Below are positions 39,037 to 53,089 of a DNA stretch of 64,000 bases, in pieces. A program made the translations under genes and the position numbers. Under the pieces are notes generated by a model. That model was given only the letters and a program-made list of their open reading frames with translations, was not told where the DNA came from and did not search any database. Numbering within the stretch: the stretch's first letter is position 1; the number at the start of each line of letters is the position of its first letter. The stretch comes from Melieria omissa (lineage: Eukaryota > Arthropoda > Insecta > Diptera > Ulidiidae), in NCBI GenBank assembly GCA_963971225.1, contig CAXARI010000124.1, positions 248,001 through 312,000 of the forward strand. Direction: 5' to 3'.

Positions 39037-42000
39037 TTGAAAGCACATTGTGCATTTCGCTTGACCCTTAAAATTATAAGTGAAAAAAATATAATGTTCC
39101 CATTTGTCATTGCCGAAAGGCCAACCAATCGCCAAAACAAAAACTACAACAACAAAAGCATCTAATTTTTTTTCATACATAGAATTTCTTGAGGAAACAA
39201 AAAAAAATCAGCGCAGCCCCCACACGTGTTGCTTCGTTGCTGTCACAACAACGACTGATTGAAACAATGCACCTCTGATCTATATAACCAATTAAATGCT
39301 TGTGGAACCTAAGTACGCACAATCACTTTAATCAAAATGGCGTCAAAATTAAGCCAGAGTGACCACCTTCAATAATTTGGTAAATAAAAAAATATCCCAC
39401 CGGCAGCATGATCGAAATTATGGCTGTTAAATCTCGACCCGTTAACGGATTTTAATAATATTATGCCTTATTATTTAGCTAGACTCGTACGCTTTCTATA
39501 ATGGTATCAATCATCCTTCTATACCCCAAGGTTCGAAAGCAAATCGATTTGGAACGGTGACTTTGAAAAAATTGCTACTTGGGTGCAACCACTAAAATGC
39601 TTGTCAACACCAAATGCATAAGTGCATATTAATAATTGACCCCTTAAAATTTAGCCAGAGTCTTATGCTTTCTATATTGGTCCCTAACTTTTCATTATCC
39701 TTCAGGAATAATGAGCATATCGATGCGCAAGGATAACATTGAAAAACTGCCTAATACAAAATACACACTCACCACTAAAGTGCTTATAGATTCCAAACGG
39801 TATGGGTTACGTTAATAAAAAACCCCTTAAAATGTAGCTAGAGATTGCAGCTTTATCAAATTAAATCAATAGTTTGATTACTATTAGGCAATCATGAACA
39901 GATCGATGCGCAAGAGTGACATTAAATGGCTGCCTACTGCAAAATCGATAAAATGCTTGTAAAATATGATGATTCTAGGTTTATAGAAAAAATAATAACC
40001 TTAAAACCTAGCTGGAGTTTTGAGCTTTCATAAATGGGGTCAATCTTCTCGCTATCTCAGATAATGCAGGAGAATTTCGTTGTGGGAAAGTGATATCGAC
40101 CACATGATACATCTATATCAGGGGTGCCCAAAGTCTTCTTATGGAAAAGCAAAAACCAATACATTTAAACTTGCCCAAAAAAATGCAAACAAATTATTTA
40201 ATTAATTGAATTAGTTGAAAGCACATTGTGCATTTCGCTTGACCCTTAAAATTATAAGTGAAAAAAATATAATGTTCCCATTTGTCATTGCCGAAAGGCC
40301 AACCAATCGCCAAAACAAAAAAGCATACACACAAAAACTACAACAACAAAAGCATCTAATTTGTTTTCATACATACAATCTCTTGAGGCAACAAAACAAA
40401 AATCCGCGCAGCCCCCACACGTGTTGCTTCGTTGCTGTCACAACAACGACTGATTGAAACAATGCACCTCTGATCTATATAACCAATCAATCACTTTAAT
40501 CAAAATGGCGTCAAAATTAAGCCAGAGTGACCACCTTTCACCAATTTGGTAAATAAAAAAAATATCCCACCGGCAGCATGATCGAAATTATGGCTGTTAA
40601 ATCTCGACCCGTTAACGGATTTTAATAATATTATGCCTTATTATTTAGCTAGACTCGTATGCTTTCTATAATGGTATCAATCATCCTTCTATACCCCAAG
40701 GTTCGAAAGCAAATCGATTTGGAACGGTGACTTTGAAAAAATTGCTACTTGGGTGCAACCACTAAAATGCTTGTCAACACCAAATGCATAAGTGCATATT
40801 AATAATTGACCCCTTAAAATTTAGCCAGAGTCTTATGCTTTCTATATTGGTCCCTAACTTTTCATTATCCTTCAGGAATAATGAGCATATCGATGCGCAA
40901 GGATAACATTGAAAAACTGCCTATTACAAAATACACACTCACCACTAAAGTGCTTATAGATTCCAAACGGTATGGGTTACATTAATAAAAAACCCCTTAA
41001 AATGTAGCTAGAGATTGCAGCTTTATCAAATTAAATCAATAATTTCATTACTATTCGGCAATCATGAACAATTCGATGCGCACAGTGACATTAAATGGCT
41101 GCCTACTGCAAAATCGATAAAATGCTTGTAAAATATGATGATTCTAGGTTTATAGAAAAAATATCAACCTTAAAACCTAGCTGGAGTTTTGAGCTTTCAT
41201 AAATGGGGTCAATCTTCTCGCTATCTCAAATAATGCAGCAGAATTTCGTTGTGGAAAAGTGATATCGACCACATGATACATCTATATTAGGGGTGCCCAA
41301 AATATTCTTATGGAAAAGCAAAAACCAATACATGTAAAGTTGCCCAAAAATATGCAAACAAATTATTTAATTAATTGAATTAGTTGAAAGCACATTGTGC
41401 ATTTCGCTTGACCCTTAAAATTATAAGTGAAAAAAATATAATGTTCCCATTTGTCATTGCCGAAAGGCCAACCAATCGCCAAAACAAAAACTACAACAAC
41501 AAAAGCATCTAATTTTTTTTCATACACAGAATTTCTTGAGGAAACAAAACAAAAATCCGCGCAGCCCCCACACGTGTTGCTTCGTTGCTGTCACAACAAC
41601 GACTGATTGAAAGAATGCACCTCTGATCTATATAACCAATCAAATGCTTATGGAACCTAAGTACGCACAATCACTTTAATCAAAATGGCGTCAAAATTAA
41701 GCCAGAGTGACCACCTTTCAATAATTTGGTAAATAAAAAAATATCCCACCGGCAGCATGATCGAAATTATGGCTGTTAAATCTCGACCCGTTAACGGATT
41801 TTAATAATATTATGCCTTATTATTTAGCTAGACTCGTATGCTTTCTATAATGGTATCAATCATCCTTCTATACCCCAAGGTTCGAAAGCAAATCGATTTG
41901 GAACGGTGACTTTGAAAAAATTGCTACTTGGGTGCAACCACTAAAATGCTTGTCAACACCAAATGCATAAGTGCATATTAATAATTGACCCCTTAAAATT

Positions 42001-45000
42001 TAGCCAGAGTCTTATGCTTTCTATATTGGTCCTTAACTTTGCATTATCCTTCAGGAATAATGAGCATATCGATGCGCAAGGATAACATTGAAAAACTGCG
42101 TATTACAAAATACACACTCACCACTTAAGTGCTTATAGATTCCAAACGGTATGGGTTACGTTAATAAAAAACCCCTTAAAATGTAGCTAGAGATTGCAGC
42201 TTTATCAAATTAAATCAATAATTTGATTACTATTAGGCAATCATGAACAGATCGATGCGCAAGAGTGACATTAAATGGCTGCCTACTGCAAAATCGATAA
42301 AATGCTTGTAAAATATGATGATTCTAGGTTTATAGAAAAAATAATAACCTTAAAACCTAGCTGGAGTTTTGAGCTTTCATAAATGGGGTCAATCTTCTCG
42401 CTATCTCAAATAATGCAGGAGAATTTCGTTGTGGAAAAGTGATATCGACCACATGATACATCTATATCAGGGGTGCCCAAAGTCTTCTTATGGAAAAGCA
42501 AAAACCAATACATTTAAACTTGCCCAAAAAAATGCAAACAAATTATTTAATTAATTGAATTAGTTGAAAGCACATTGTGCATTTCGCTTGACCCTTAAAA
42601 TTATAAGTGAAAAAAATATAATGTTCCCATTTGTCATTGCCGAAAGGCCAACCAATCGCCAAAACAAAAACTACAACAACAAAAGCATCTAATTTTTTTT
42701 CATACATAGAATTTCTTGAGGAAACAAAACAAAAATCCGCGCAGCCCCCACACGTGTTGCTTCGTTGCTGTCACAACAACGACTGATTGAAAGAATGCAC
42801 CTCTGATCTATATAACCAATCAAATGCTTGTGGAACCTAAGTACGCACAATCACTTTAATCAAAATGGCGTCAAAATTAAGCCAGAGTGACCACCTTTCA
42901 CCAATTTGGTAAATAAAAAAAATATCCCACCGGCAGCATGATCGAAATTATGGCTGTTAAATCTCGACCTGTTAACGGATTTTAATATTATTATGCCTTA
43001 TTATTTAGCTACACTCGTATGCTTTCTATAATGGTATCAATCATCCTTCTATACCCCAAGGTTCGAAAGCAAATCGATTTGGAACGGTGACTTTGAAAAA
43101 ATTGCTACTTGGGTGCAACCACTAAAATGCTTGTCAACACCAAATGCATAAGTGCATATTAATAATTGACCCCTTAAAATTTAGCCAGAGTCTTATGCTT
43201 TCTATATTGGTCCCTAACTTTTCATTATCCTTCAGGAATAATGAGCATATCGATGCGCAAGGATAACATTGAAAAACTGCCTATTACAAAATACACACTC
43301 ACCACTAAAGTGCTTATAGATTCCAAACGGTATGGGTTACGTTAATAAAAAACCCCTTAAAATGTAGCTAGAGATTGCAGCTTTATCAAATTAAATCAAT
43401 AATTTGATTACTATTAGGCAATCATGAACAGATCGATGCGCAAGAGTGACATTAAATGGCTGCCTACTGCAAAATCGATAAAATGCTTGTAAAATATGAT
43501 GATTCTAGGTTTATAGAAAAAATAATAACCTTAAAACCTAGCTGGAGTTTTGAGCTTTCATAAATGGGGTCAATCTTCTCGCTATCTCAAATAATGCAGG
43601 AGAATTTCGTTGTGGAAAAGTGATATCGACCACATGATACATCTATATCAGGGGTGCCCAAAGTCTTCTTATGGAAAAGCAAAAACCAATACATTTAAAC
43701 TTGCCCAAAAAAATGCAAACAAATTATTTAATTAATTGAATTAGTTGAAAGCACATTGTGCATTTCGCTTGACCCTTAAAATTATAAGTGAAAAAAATAT
43801 AATGTTCCCATTTGTCATTGCCGAAAGGCCAACCAATCGCCAAAACAAAAACTACAACAACAAAAGCATCTAATTTTTTTTCATACATAGAATTTCTTGA
43901 GGAAACAAAACAAAAATCCGCGCAGCCCCCACACGTGTTGCTTCGTTGCTGTCACAACAACGACTGATTGAAAGAATGCACCTCTGATCTATATAACCAA
44001 TCAAATGCTTGTGGAACCTAAGTACGCACAATCACTTTAATCAAAATGGCGTCAAAAGTAGGCCAGAGTGACCACCTTTCAATAATTTGGTAAATAAAAA
44101 AATATCCCACCGTCAGCATGATCGAAATTATGGCTGTTAAATCTCGACCCGTTAACGGATTTTAATAATATTATGCCTTATTATTTAGCTAGACTCGTAT
44201 GCTTTCTATAATGGTATCAATCATCCTTCTATACCCCAAGGTTCGAAAGCAAATCGATTTGGAACGGTGACTTTGAAAAAATTGCTACTTGGGTGCAACC
44301 ACTAAAATGCTTGTCAACACCAAATGCATAAGTGCATATTAATAATTGACCCCTTAAAATTTAGCCAGAGTCTTATGCTTTCTATATTGGTCCCTAACTT
44401 TTCATTATCCTTCAGGAATAATGAGCATATCGATGCGCAAGGATAACATTGAAAAACTGCCTATTACAAAATACACACTCACCACTAAAGTGCTTATAGA
44501 TTCCAAACGGTATGGGTTACGTTAATAAAAAACCCCTTAAAATGTAGCTAGAGATTGCAGCTTTATCAAATTAAATCAATAATTTGATTACTATTAGGCA
44601 ATCATGAACAGATCGATGCGCAAGAGTGACATTAAATGGCTGCCTACTGCAAAATCGATAAAATGCTTGTAAAATATGATGATTCTAGGTTTATAGAAAA
44701 AATAATAACCTTAAAACCTAGCTGGAGTTTTCAGCTTTCATAAATGGGGTCAATCTTCTCGCTATCTCAAATAATGCAGGAGAATTTCGTTGTGGAAAAG
44801 TGATATCGACCACATGATACATCTATATCAGGGGTGCCCAAAGTCTTCTTATGGAAAAGCAAAAACCAATACATTTAAACTTGCCCAAAAAAATGCAAAC
44901 AAATTATTTAATTAATTGAATTAGTTGAAAGCACATTGTGCATTTCGCTTGACCCTTAAAATTATAAGTGAAAAAAATATAATGTTCCCATTTGTCATTG

Positions 45001-45577
45001 CCGAAAGGCCAACCAATCGCCAAAACAAAAACTACAACAACAAAAGCATCTAATTTTTTTTCATACATAGAATTTCTTGAGGAAACAAAACAAAAATCCG
45101 CGCAGCCCCCACACGTGTTGCTTCGTTGCTGTCACAACAACGACTGATTGAAAGAATGCACCTCTGATCTATATAACCAATCAAATGCTTGTGGAAGCTA
45201 AGTACGCACAATCACTTTAATCAAAATGGCGTCAAAATTAAGCCAGAGTGACCACCTTTCACCAATTTGGTAAATAAAAAAAATATCCCACCGGCAGCAT
45301 GATCGAAATTATGGCTGTTAAATCTCGACCCGTTAACGGATTTTAATATTATTATGCCTTATTATTTAGCTACACTCGTATGCTTTCTATAATGGTATCA
45401 ATCATCCTTCTATACCCCAAGGTTCGAAAGCAAATCGATTTGGAACGGTGACTTTGAAAAAATTGCTACTTGGGTGCAACCACTAAAATGCTTGTCAACA
45501 CCAAATGCATAAGTGCATATTAATAATTGACCCCTTAAAATTTAGCCAGAGTCTTATGCTTTCTATATTGGTCCCTA
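38509..45577 (+). repeat. 7,069-bp six-unit segment, tandem copy 2
   Basis: Partner of 31440-38508. Differences noticed include GCGTATTAC near 42098, CCACTTAAG near 42122, CGACCTGTT near 42967, GTTTTCAGC near 44729 and GGAAGCTAAG near 45195. Some of these are private to this copy and some reflect changes in copy 1. Confidence 0.9.
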
Positions 45578-48500
45578 ACTTTTCATTATCCTTCAGGAAT
45601 AATGAGCATATCGATGCGCAAGGATAACATTGAAAAACTGCCTATTACAAAATACACACTCACCACTAAAGTGCTTATAGATTCCAAACGGTATGGGTTA
45701 CGTTAATAAAAAACCCCTTAAAATGTAGCTAGAGATTGCAGCTTTATCAAATTAAATCAATAATTTGATTACTATTAGGCAATCATGAACAGATCGATGC
45801 GCAAGAGTGACATTAAATGGCTGCCTACTGCAAAATCGATAAAATGCTTGTAAAATATGATGATTCTAGGTTTATAGAAAAAATAATAACCTTAAAACCT
45901 AGCTGGAGTTTTGAGCTTTCATAAATGGGGTCAATCTTCTCGCTATCTCAAATAATGCAGGAGAATTTCGTTGTGGAAAAGTGATATCGACCACATGATA
46001 CATCTATATCAGGGGTGCCCAAAGTCTTCTTATGGAAAAGCAAAAACCAATACATTTAAAGTTGCCCAAAAAAATGCAAACAAATTAAATAATAATAAAT
46101 AATTAAATAATTAATTGAATTAGTTGAAAGCACATTGTGCATTTCGCTTGACCCTTAAAATTATAAGTGAAAAAAATATAATGTTCCTATTTGTCATTGC
46201 CGAAAGGCCAACCAATCGCCAAAACAAAAACTACAACAACAAAAGCATCTAATTTTTTTTCATACATAGAATTTCTTGAGGAAACAAAACAAAAATCCGC
46301 GCAGCCCCCACACGTGTTGCTTCGTTGCTGTCACAACAACGACTGATTGAAAGAATGCACCTCTGATCTATATAACCAATCAAATGCTTGTGGAACCTAA
46401 GTACGCACAATCACTTTAATCAAAATGGCGTCAAAATTAAGCCAGAGTGACCACCTTTCACCAATTTGGTAAATAAAAAAAATATCCCACCGGCAGCATG
46501 ATCGAAATTATGGCTGTTAAATCTCGACCCGTTAACGGATTTTAATAATATTATGCCTTATGATTTAGCTAGACTCGTATGCTTTCTATAATGGTATCAA
46601 TCATCCTTCTATACCCCAAGGTTCGAAAGCAAATCGATTTGGAACGGTGACTTTGAAAAAATTGCTACTTGGGTGCAACCACTAAAATGCTTGTCAACAC
46701 CAAATGCATAAGTGCATATTAATAATTGACCCCTTAAAATTTAGCCAGAGTCTTATGCTTTCTATATTGGTCCCTAACTTTTCATTATCCTTCAGGAATA
46801 ATGAGCATATCGATGCGCAAGGATAACATTGAAAAACTGCCTATTACAAAATACACACTCACCACTAAAGTGCTTATAGATTCCAAACGGTATGGGTTAC
46901 GTTAATAAAAAACCCCTTAAAATGTAGCTAGAGATTGCAGCTTTATCAAATTAAATCAATAATTTGATTACTATTAGGCAATCATGAACAGATCGATGCG
47001 CAAGAGTGACTTTAAATGGCTGCCTACTGCAAAATCGATAAAATGCTTGTAAAATATGATGATTCTAGGTTTATAGAAAAAATAATAACCTTAAAACCTA
47101 GCTGGAGTTTTGAGCTTTCATAAATGGGGTCAATCTTCTCGCTATCTCAGATAATGCAGGAGAATTTCGTTGTGGAAAAGTGATATCGACCACATGATAC
47201 ATCTATATCAGGGGTGCCAAAAATCTTCTTATGGAAAAGCAAAAACCAATACATGTAAAGTTGACCAAAAAAATGCAAACAAATTATTTAATTAATTGAA
47301 TTAGTTGAAAGCACATTGTGCATTTCGCTTGACCCTTAAAATTATAAGTGAAAAAAATATAATGTTCCCATTTGTCATTGCCGAAAGGCCAACCAATCGC
47401 CAACACAAAAAAGGATACACACAAAAACTACAACAACAAAAGCATCTAATTTTTTTTCATACATACAATTTCTTGAGGCAACAAAACAAAAATCCGCGCA
47501 GCCCCCACACGTGTTGCTTCGTTGCTGTCACAACAACGACTGATTGAAAGAATGCACCTCTGATCTATATAACCAATCAAATGCTTGTGGAACCTAAGTA
47601 CGCACAATCACTTTAATCAAAATGGCGTCAAAATTAAGCCAGAGTGACCACCTTTCAATAATTTGGTAAATAAAAAAATATCCCACCGGCAGCATGATCG
47701 AAATTATGGCTGTTAAATCTCGACCCGTTAACGGATTTTAATAATATTATGCCTTATGATTTAGCTAGACTCGTATGCTTTCTATAATGGGATCAATCAT
47801 CGTTCTATACCCCAAGGTTCGAAAGCAAATCGATTTGGAACGGTGACTTTGAAAAAATTGCTACTTGGGTGCAACCACTAAAATGCTTGTCAACACCAAA
47901 TGCATAAGTGCATATTAATAATTGACCCCTTAAAATTTAGCCAGAGTCTTATGCTTTCTATATTAGTCCCTAACTTTTCATTATCCTTCAGGAATAATGA
48001 GCATATCGATGCGCAAGGATAACACTGAAAAACTGCCTATTACAAAATACACACTCACCACTAAAGTGCTTATAGATTCCAAACGGTACAGGTTACGTTA
48101 ATAAAAAACCCCTTAAAATGTAGCTAGAGATTGCAGCTTTATCAAATTAAATCAATAATTTGATTACTATTCGGCAATCATGAACAGATCGATGCGCAAG
48201 AGTGACATTAAATGGCTGCCTACTGCAAAATCGATAAAATGCTTGTAAAATATGATGATTCTAGGTTTATAGAAAAACGAAAAACCTTAAAACCTAGCTG
48301 GAGTTTTGAGCTTTCATAAATGGGGTCAATCTTCTCGCTATCTCAGATAATGCAGGAGAATTTCGTTGTGGAAAAGTGATATCGACCACATGATACATCT
48401 ATATCAGGAGTGCCCAAAATCTTCTTATGGAAAAGCAAAAACCAATACATGTAAAGTTGAACAAAAAAATGCAAACAAATTATTTAATTAATTGAATTAG

Positions 48501-50763
48501 TTGAAAGCACATTGTGCATTTCGCTTGACCCTTAAAATTATAAGTGAAAAAAATATAATGTTCCCATTTGTCATTGCCGAAAGGCCAACCAATCGCCAAA
48601 ACAAAAACTACAACAACAAAAGCATCTAATTTTTTTTCATACATAGAATTTCTTGAGGAAACAAAACAAAAATCCGCGCAGCCCCAACACGTGTTGCTTC
48701 GTTGCTGTCACAACAACGACTGATTGAAAGAATGCACCTCTGATCTATATAACCAATCAAATGCTTGTGGAACCTAAGTACGCACAATCACTTTAATCAA
48801 AATGGCGTCAAAATTAAGCCAGAGTGACCACCTTTCAATAATTTGGTAAATAAAAAAATATCCCACCGGCAGCATGATCGAAATTATGGCTGTTAAATCT
48901 CGACCCGTTAACGGATTTTAATAATATTATGCCTTATTATTTAGCTAGACTCGTATGCTTTCTATAATGGTATCAATCATCCTTCTATACCCCAAGGTTC
49001 GAAAGCAAATCGATTTGGAACGGTGACTTTGAAAAAATTGCTACTTGGGTGCAACCACTAAAATGCTTGTCAACACCAAATGCATAAGTGCATATTAATA
49101 ATTGACCCCTTAAAATTTAGCCAGAGTCTTATGCTTTCTATATTGGTCCCTAACTTTTCATTATCCTTCAGGAATAATGAGCATATCGATGCGCAAGGAT
49201 AACATTGAAAAACTGCCTATTACAAAATACACACTCACCACTAAAGTGCTTATAGATTCCAAACGGTATGGGTTACGTTAATAAAAAACCCCTTAAAATG
49301 TAGCTAGAGATTGCAGCTTTATCAAATTAAATCAATAATTTGATTACTATTAGGCAATCATGAACAGATCGATGCGCAAGAGTGACATTAAATGGCTGCC
49401 TACTGCAAAATCGATAAAATGCTTGTAAAATATGATGATTCTAGGTTTATAGAAAAAATAATAACCTTAAAACCTAGCTGGAGTTTTGAGCTTTCATAAA
49501 TGGGGTCAATCTTCTCGCTATCTCAGATAATGCAGAAGAATTTCGTTGTGGAAAAGTGATATCGACCACATGATACATCTATATCAGGAGTGCCCAAAAT
49601 CTTCTTATGGAAAAGCAAAAACCAATACATGTAAAGTTGCCCAAAAAATGCAAACAAATTATTTAATTAATTGAATTAGTTGAAAGCACATTGTGCATTT
49701 CGCTTGACCCTTAAAATTATAAGTGAAAAAAATATAATGTTCCCATTTGTCATTGCCGAAAGGCCAACCAATCGCCAAAACAAAAACTACAACAACAAAA
49801 GCATCTAATTTTTTTTCATACATACAATTTCTGGAGGCAAGAAAACAAAAATCCGCGCAGCCCCCACACGTGTTGCTTCGTTGCTGTCACAACAACGACT
49901 GATTGAAAGAATGCACCTCTGATCTATATAACCAATCAAATGCTTGTGGAACCTAAGTACGCACAATCACTTTAATCAAAATGGCGTCAAAATTATGCCA
50001 GAGTGACCACCTTTCACCAATTTGGTAAATAAAAAAAATATCCCACGCCAGCATGATCGAAATTATGGCTGTTAAATCTCGACCCGTTAACGGATTTTAA
50101 TAATATTATGCCTTATTATTTAGCTAGACTCGTATGCTTTCTATAATGGTATCAATCATCCTTCTATACCCCAAGGTTCGAAAGCAAATCGATTTGGAAC
50201 GGTGACTTTGAAAAAATTGCTACTTGGGTGCAACCACTAAAATGCTTGTCAACACCAAATGCATAAGTGCATATTAATAATTGACCCCTTAAAATTTAGC
50301 CAGAGTCTTATGCTTTCTATATTGGTCCCTAACTTTTCATTATCCTTCAGGAATAATGAGCATATCGATGCGCAAGGATAACATTGAAAAACTGCCTATT
50401 ACAAAATACACACTCACCACTAAAGTGCTTATAGATTCCAAACGGTATGGGTTACGTTAATAAAAAACCCCTTAAAATGTAGCTAGAGAATGCAGCTTTA
50501 TCAAATTAAATCAATAATTTGATTACTATTCGGCAATCATGAACAGATCGATGCGCAAGAGTGACATTAAATGGCTGCCTACTGCAAAATCGATAAAATG
50601 CTTGTAAAATATGATGATTCTAGGTTTATAGAAAAAATAATAACCTTAAAACCTAGCTGGAGTTTTGAGCTTTCATAAATGGGGTCAATCTTCTCGCTAT
50701 CTCAGATAATGCAGGAGAATTTCGTTGTGGAAAAGTGATATCGACCACATGATACATCTATAT
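45578..50763 (+). repeat. Block F: a-b-c family again, units 38 (end) to 42
   Basis: Unit 39 is type c (GTTCCTATTTG), unit 40 type a (long MITE, GCCTTATGATTTAG) and unit 42 type b (CTGGAGGCAAGAAAAC). Unit 41 is a short-form unit with CAGCCCCAACACG. The order c-a-x-b followed by the insertion-bearing unit repeats the order of units 17-21. Confidence 0.8.
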
Positions 50764-51001
50764 CAGGAGTGCCCAAAATATTCTTATGGAAAAGCAAAAA
50801 CCAATACATGTAAAGTTGCCCAAAAAATGCAAACAAATTATTTAATTAATTGAATTAGTTGAAAGCACATTGTGCATTTCGCTTGACCCTTAAAATTATA
50901 AGTGAAAAAAATATAATGTTCCCATTTGTCATTGCCGAAAGGCCAACCAATCGCCAAAACAAAAACTACAACAACAAAAGCATCTAATTTTTTTTCATAC
51001 A

Positions 51002-51234
51002 TATAGTTTCGTTTCTTTAATGTTCGCTTTATTTTAATAATTTCAGGTAATTTTAAGTTCTTTTAAATAATTTTATAAACTGAATTAATACTGTGCGGTC
51101 CAGCGGTCTGCTCCCTTCTCTCGTTTTACGACGAATGCCCCTTCCTTCCTTTTTTCCCTGTCCTTTCGTCACTCGAATATTTACCGTTCTTTTCCCAAAA
51201 CCGTTAGCTTAACCCACGCGTCGTCCAGTTCGTG
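51002..51234 (+). repeat. 233-bp direct repeat A, left copy (insertion 2)
   Basis: Counterpart of 23975-24207. It matches its right partner at 51757-51989. Confidence 0.88.
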
Positions 51235-51452
51235 CTTTCCTGCTTGCCTTTGCTTACCCGTCTTCGTTTGCATATAACGATGCTACAAATAGGGGTTGAT
51301 TTGTTTCTCACTCTCCGCTGCTGCTGCTACGTCGCTGACTTAGGGTAACGCTGCGTTTTCGCCTACTGCGATTTCGCTGCTGCTTCGCCGACGCTTATTG
51401 AAGCACTCGCACATGCGCCTATACTGAGGTGCTCCTACACACCAACACCTTG

Positions 51453-51727
51453 ACTGGGTGCTCCGCTGACACAATTTTGGCGCATTAAGTAAGCGCTCCG
51501 CTGGCACTATTTTAGCGCGTTTAGTTAACGCTCCGCTGGACTTTCCCGCAACACTCGCACTTGCACCTCGACTGGGTGCTCCGCTGACACAATTTTGGCG
51601 CGTTTGGTTAGCGCTCCGCTGGACCTTCCCGCAACACTCGCACTTGCACCTCGACTGGGTGCTCCGCTGACAATTTTAGCGCGTTTGGTTAGCGCTCCGC
51701 TGGACCAGTCTTCTTTTTCTTTTCCAC
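51453..51727 (+). repeat. Minisatellite inside insertion 2
   Basis: Three copies of the ACTGGGTGCTCCGCTGAC module, at 51453, 51571 and 51654, as in insertion 1. The only change seen is GTTAACGC for GTTAGCGC at 51528. Confidence 0.85.
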
Positions 51728-51756
51728 AACAAAATATCCCGGTTGAGCCCCCACTT

Positions 51757-51989
51757 TATAGTTTCGTTTCTTTAATGTTCGCTTTATTTTAATAATTTCA
51801 GGTAATTTTAAGTTCTTTTAAATAATTTTATAAACTGAATTAATACTGTGCGGTCCAGCGGTCTGCTCCCTTCTCTCGTTTTACGACGAATGCCCCTTCC
51901 TTCCTTTTTTCCCTGTCCTTTCGTCACTCGAATATTTACCGTTCTTTTCCCAAAACCGTTAGCTTAACCCACGCGTCGTCCAGTTCGTG
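51757..51989 (+). repeat. 233-bp direct repeat A, right copy (insertion 2)
   Basis: Counterpart of 24730-24962, followed by the same 67-bp tail and CATACATA at 52057-52064. Confidence 0.88.
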
Positions 51990-53089
51990 TTCTCTGTCTT
52001 TACCCCGTCCCTGTCAGTCACCTATTCATAAAACAGGGTTGCATTTGTCTGTCCTACATACATACAATTTCTTGAGGCAAGAAAACAAAAATCCGCGCAG
52101 CCCCCACACGTGTTGCTTCGTTGCTGTCACAACAACGACTGATTGAAAGAATGCACCTCTGATCTATATAACCAATCAAATGCTTGTGGAACCTAAGTAC
52201 GCACAATCACTTTAATCAAAATGGCGTCAAAATTATGCCAGAGTGACCACCTTTCACCAATTTGGTAAATGACAAAAATATCCCACCGCCAGCATGATCG
52301 AAATTATGGCTGTTAAATCTCGACCCGTTAACGGATTTTAATAATATTATGCCTTATTATTTAGCTAGACTCGTATGCTTTCTATAATGGTATCAATCAT
52401 CCTTCTATACCCCAAGGTTCGAAAGCAAATCGATTTGGAACGGTGACTTTGAAAAAATTGCTACTTGGGTGCAACCACTAAAATGCTTGTCAACACCAAA
52501 TGCATAAGTGCATATTAATAATTGACCCCTTAAAATTTAGCCAGAGTCTTATGCTTTCTATATTGGTCCCTACCTTTTCATTATCCTTCAGGAATAATGA
52601 GCATATCGATGCGCAAGATAACATTGAAAAACTGCCTATTACAAAATACACACTCACCACTAAAGTGCTTATAGATTCCAAACGGTATGGGTTACGTTAA
52701 TAAAAAACCCCTTAAAATGTAGCTAGAGATTGCAGCTTTATCAAATTAAATCAATAATTTGATTACTATTAGGCAATCATGAACAGATCGATGCGCAAGA
52801 GTGACATTAAATGGCTGCCTACTGCAAAATCGATAAAATGCTTGTAAAATATGATGATTCTAGGTTTATAGAAAAAATAATAACCTTAAAACCTAGCTGG
52901 AGTTTTGAGCTTTCATAAATGGGGTCAATCTTCTCGCTATCTCAGATAATGCAGGAGAATTTCGTTGTGGAAAAGTGATATCGACCACATGATACATCTA
53001 TATCAGGGGTGCCCAAAATCTTCTTATGGAAAAGCAAAAACCAATACATGTAAAGTTGCCCAAAAAATGCAAACAAATTATTTAATTAA

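Larger units (their letters stand above)
51004..52056. mobile_element. Unclassified 1,053-bp nested insertion, copy 2
   Basis: Same length, target and internal layout as 23977-25029. I found one difference: A at 51528 against G at 24501. This implies one insertion copied with its flanks by array recombination, not two independent insertions. Confidence 0.8.
50764..52161 (+). mobile_element. hAT-like MITE of unit 43, interrupted by the same nested insertion
   Basis: Both termini lie exactly 27,027 bp beyond those of unit 21 (23737 and 25134). The split is at the same CATACATA. The MITE carries CATTGTGC, whereas unit 21 has CATTATGC. Confidence 0.85.

Noticed and set aside
52490..52700. Overlapping 63- and 66-codon frames on opposite strands (again near 59583-59793)
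   Set aside because: They exist only because units 43 and 49 lost one G in GCGCAAGGATAAC within sub-repeat r3. They are frame accidents in satellite DNA.
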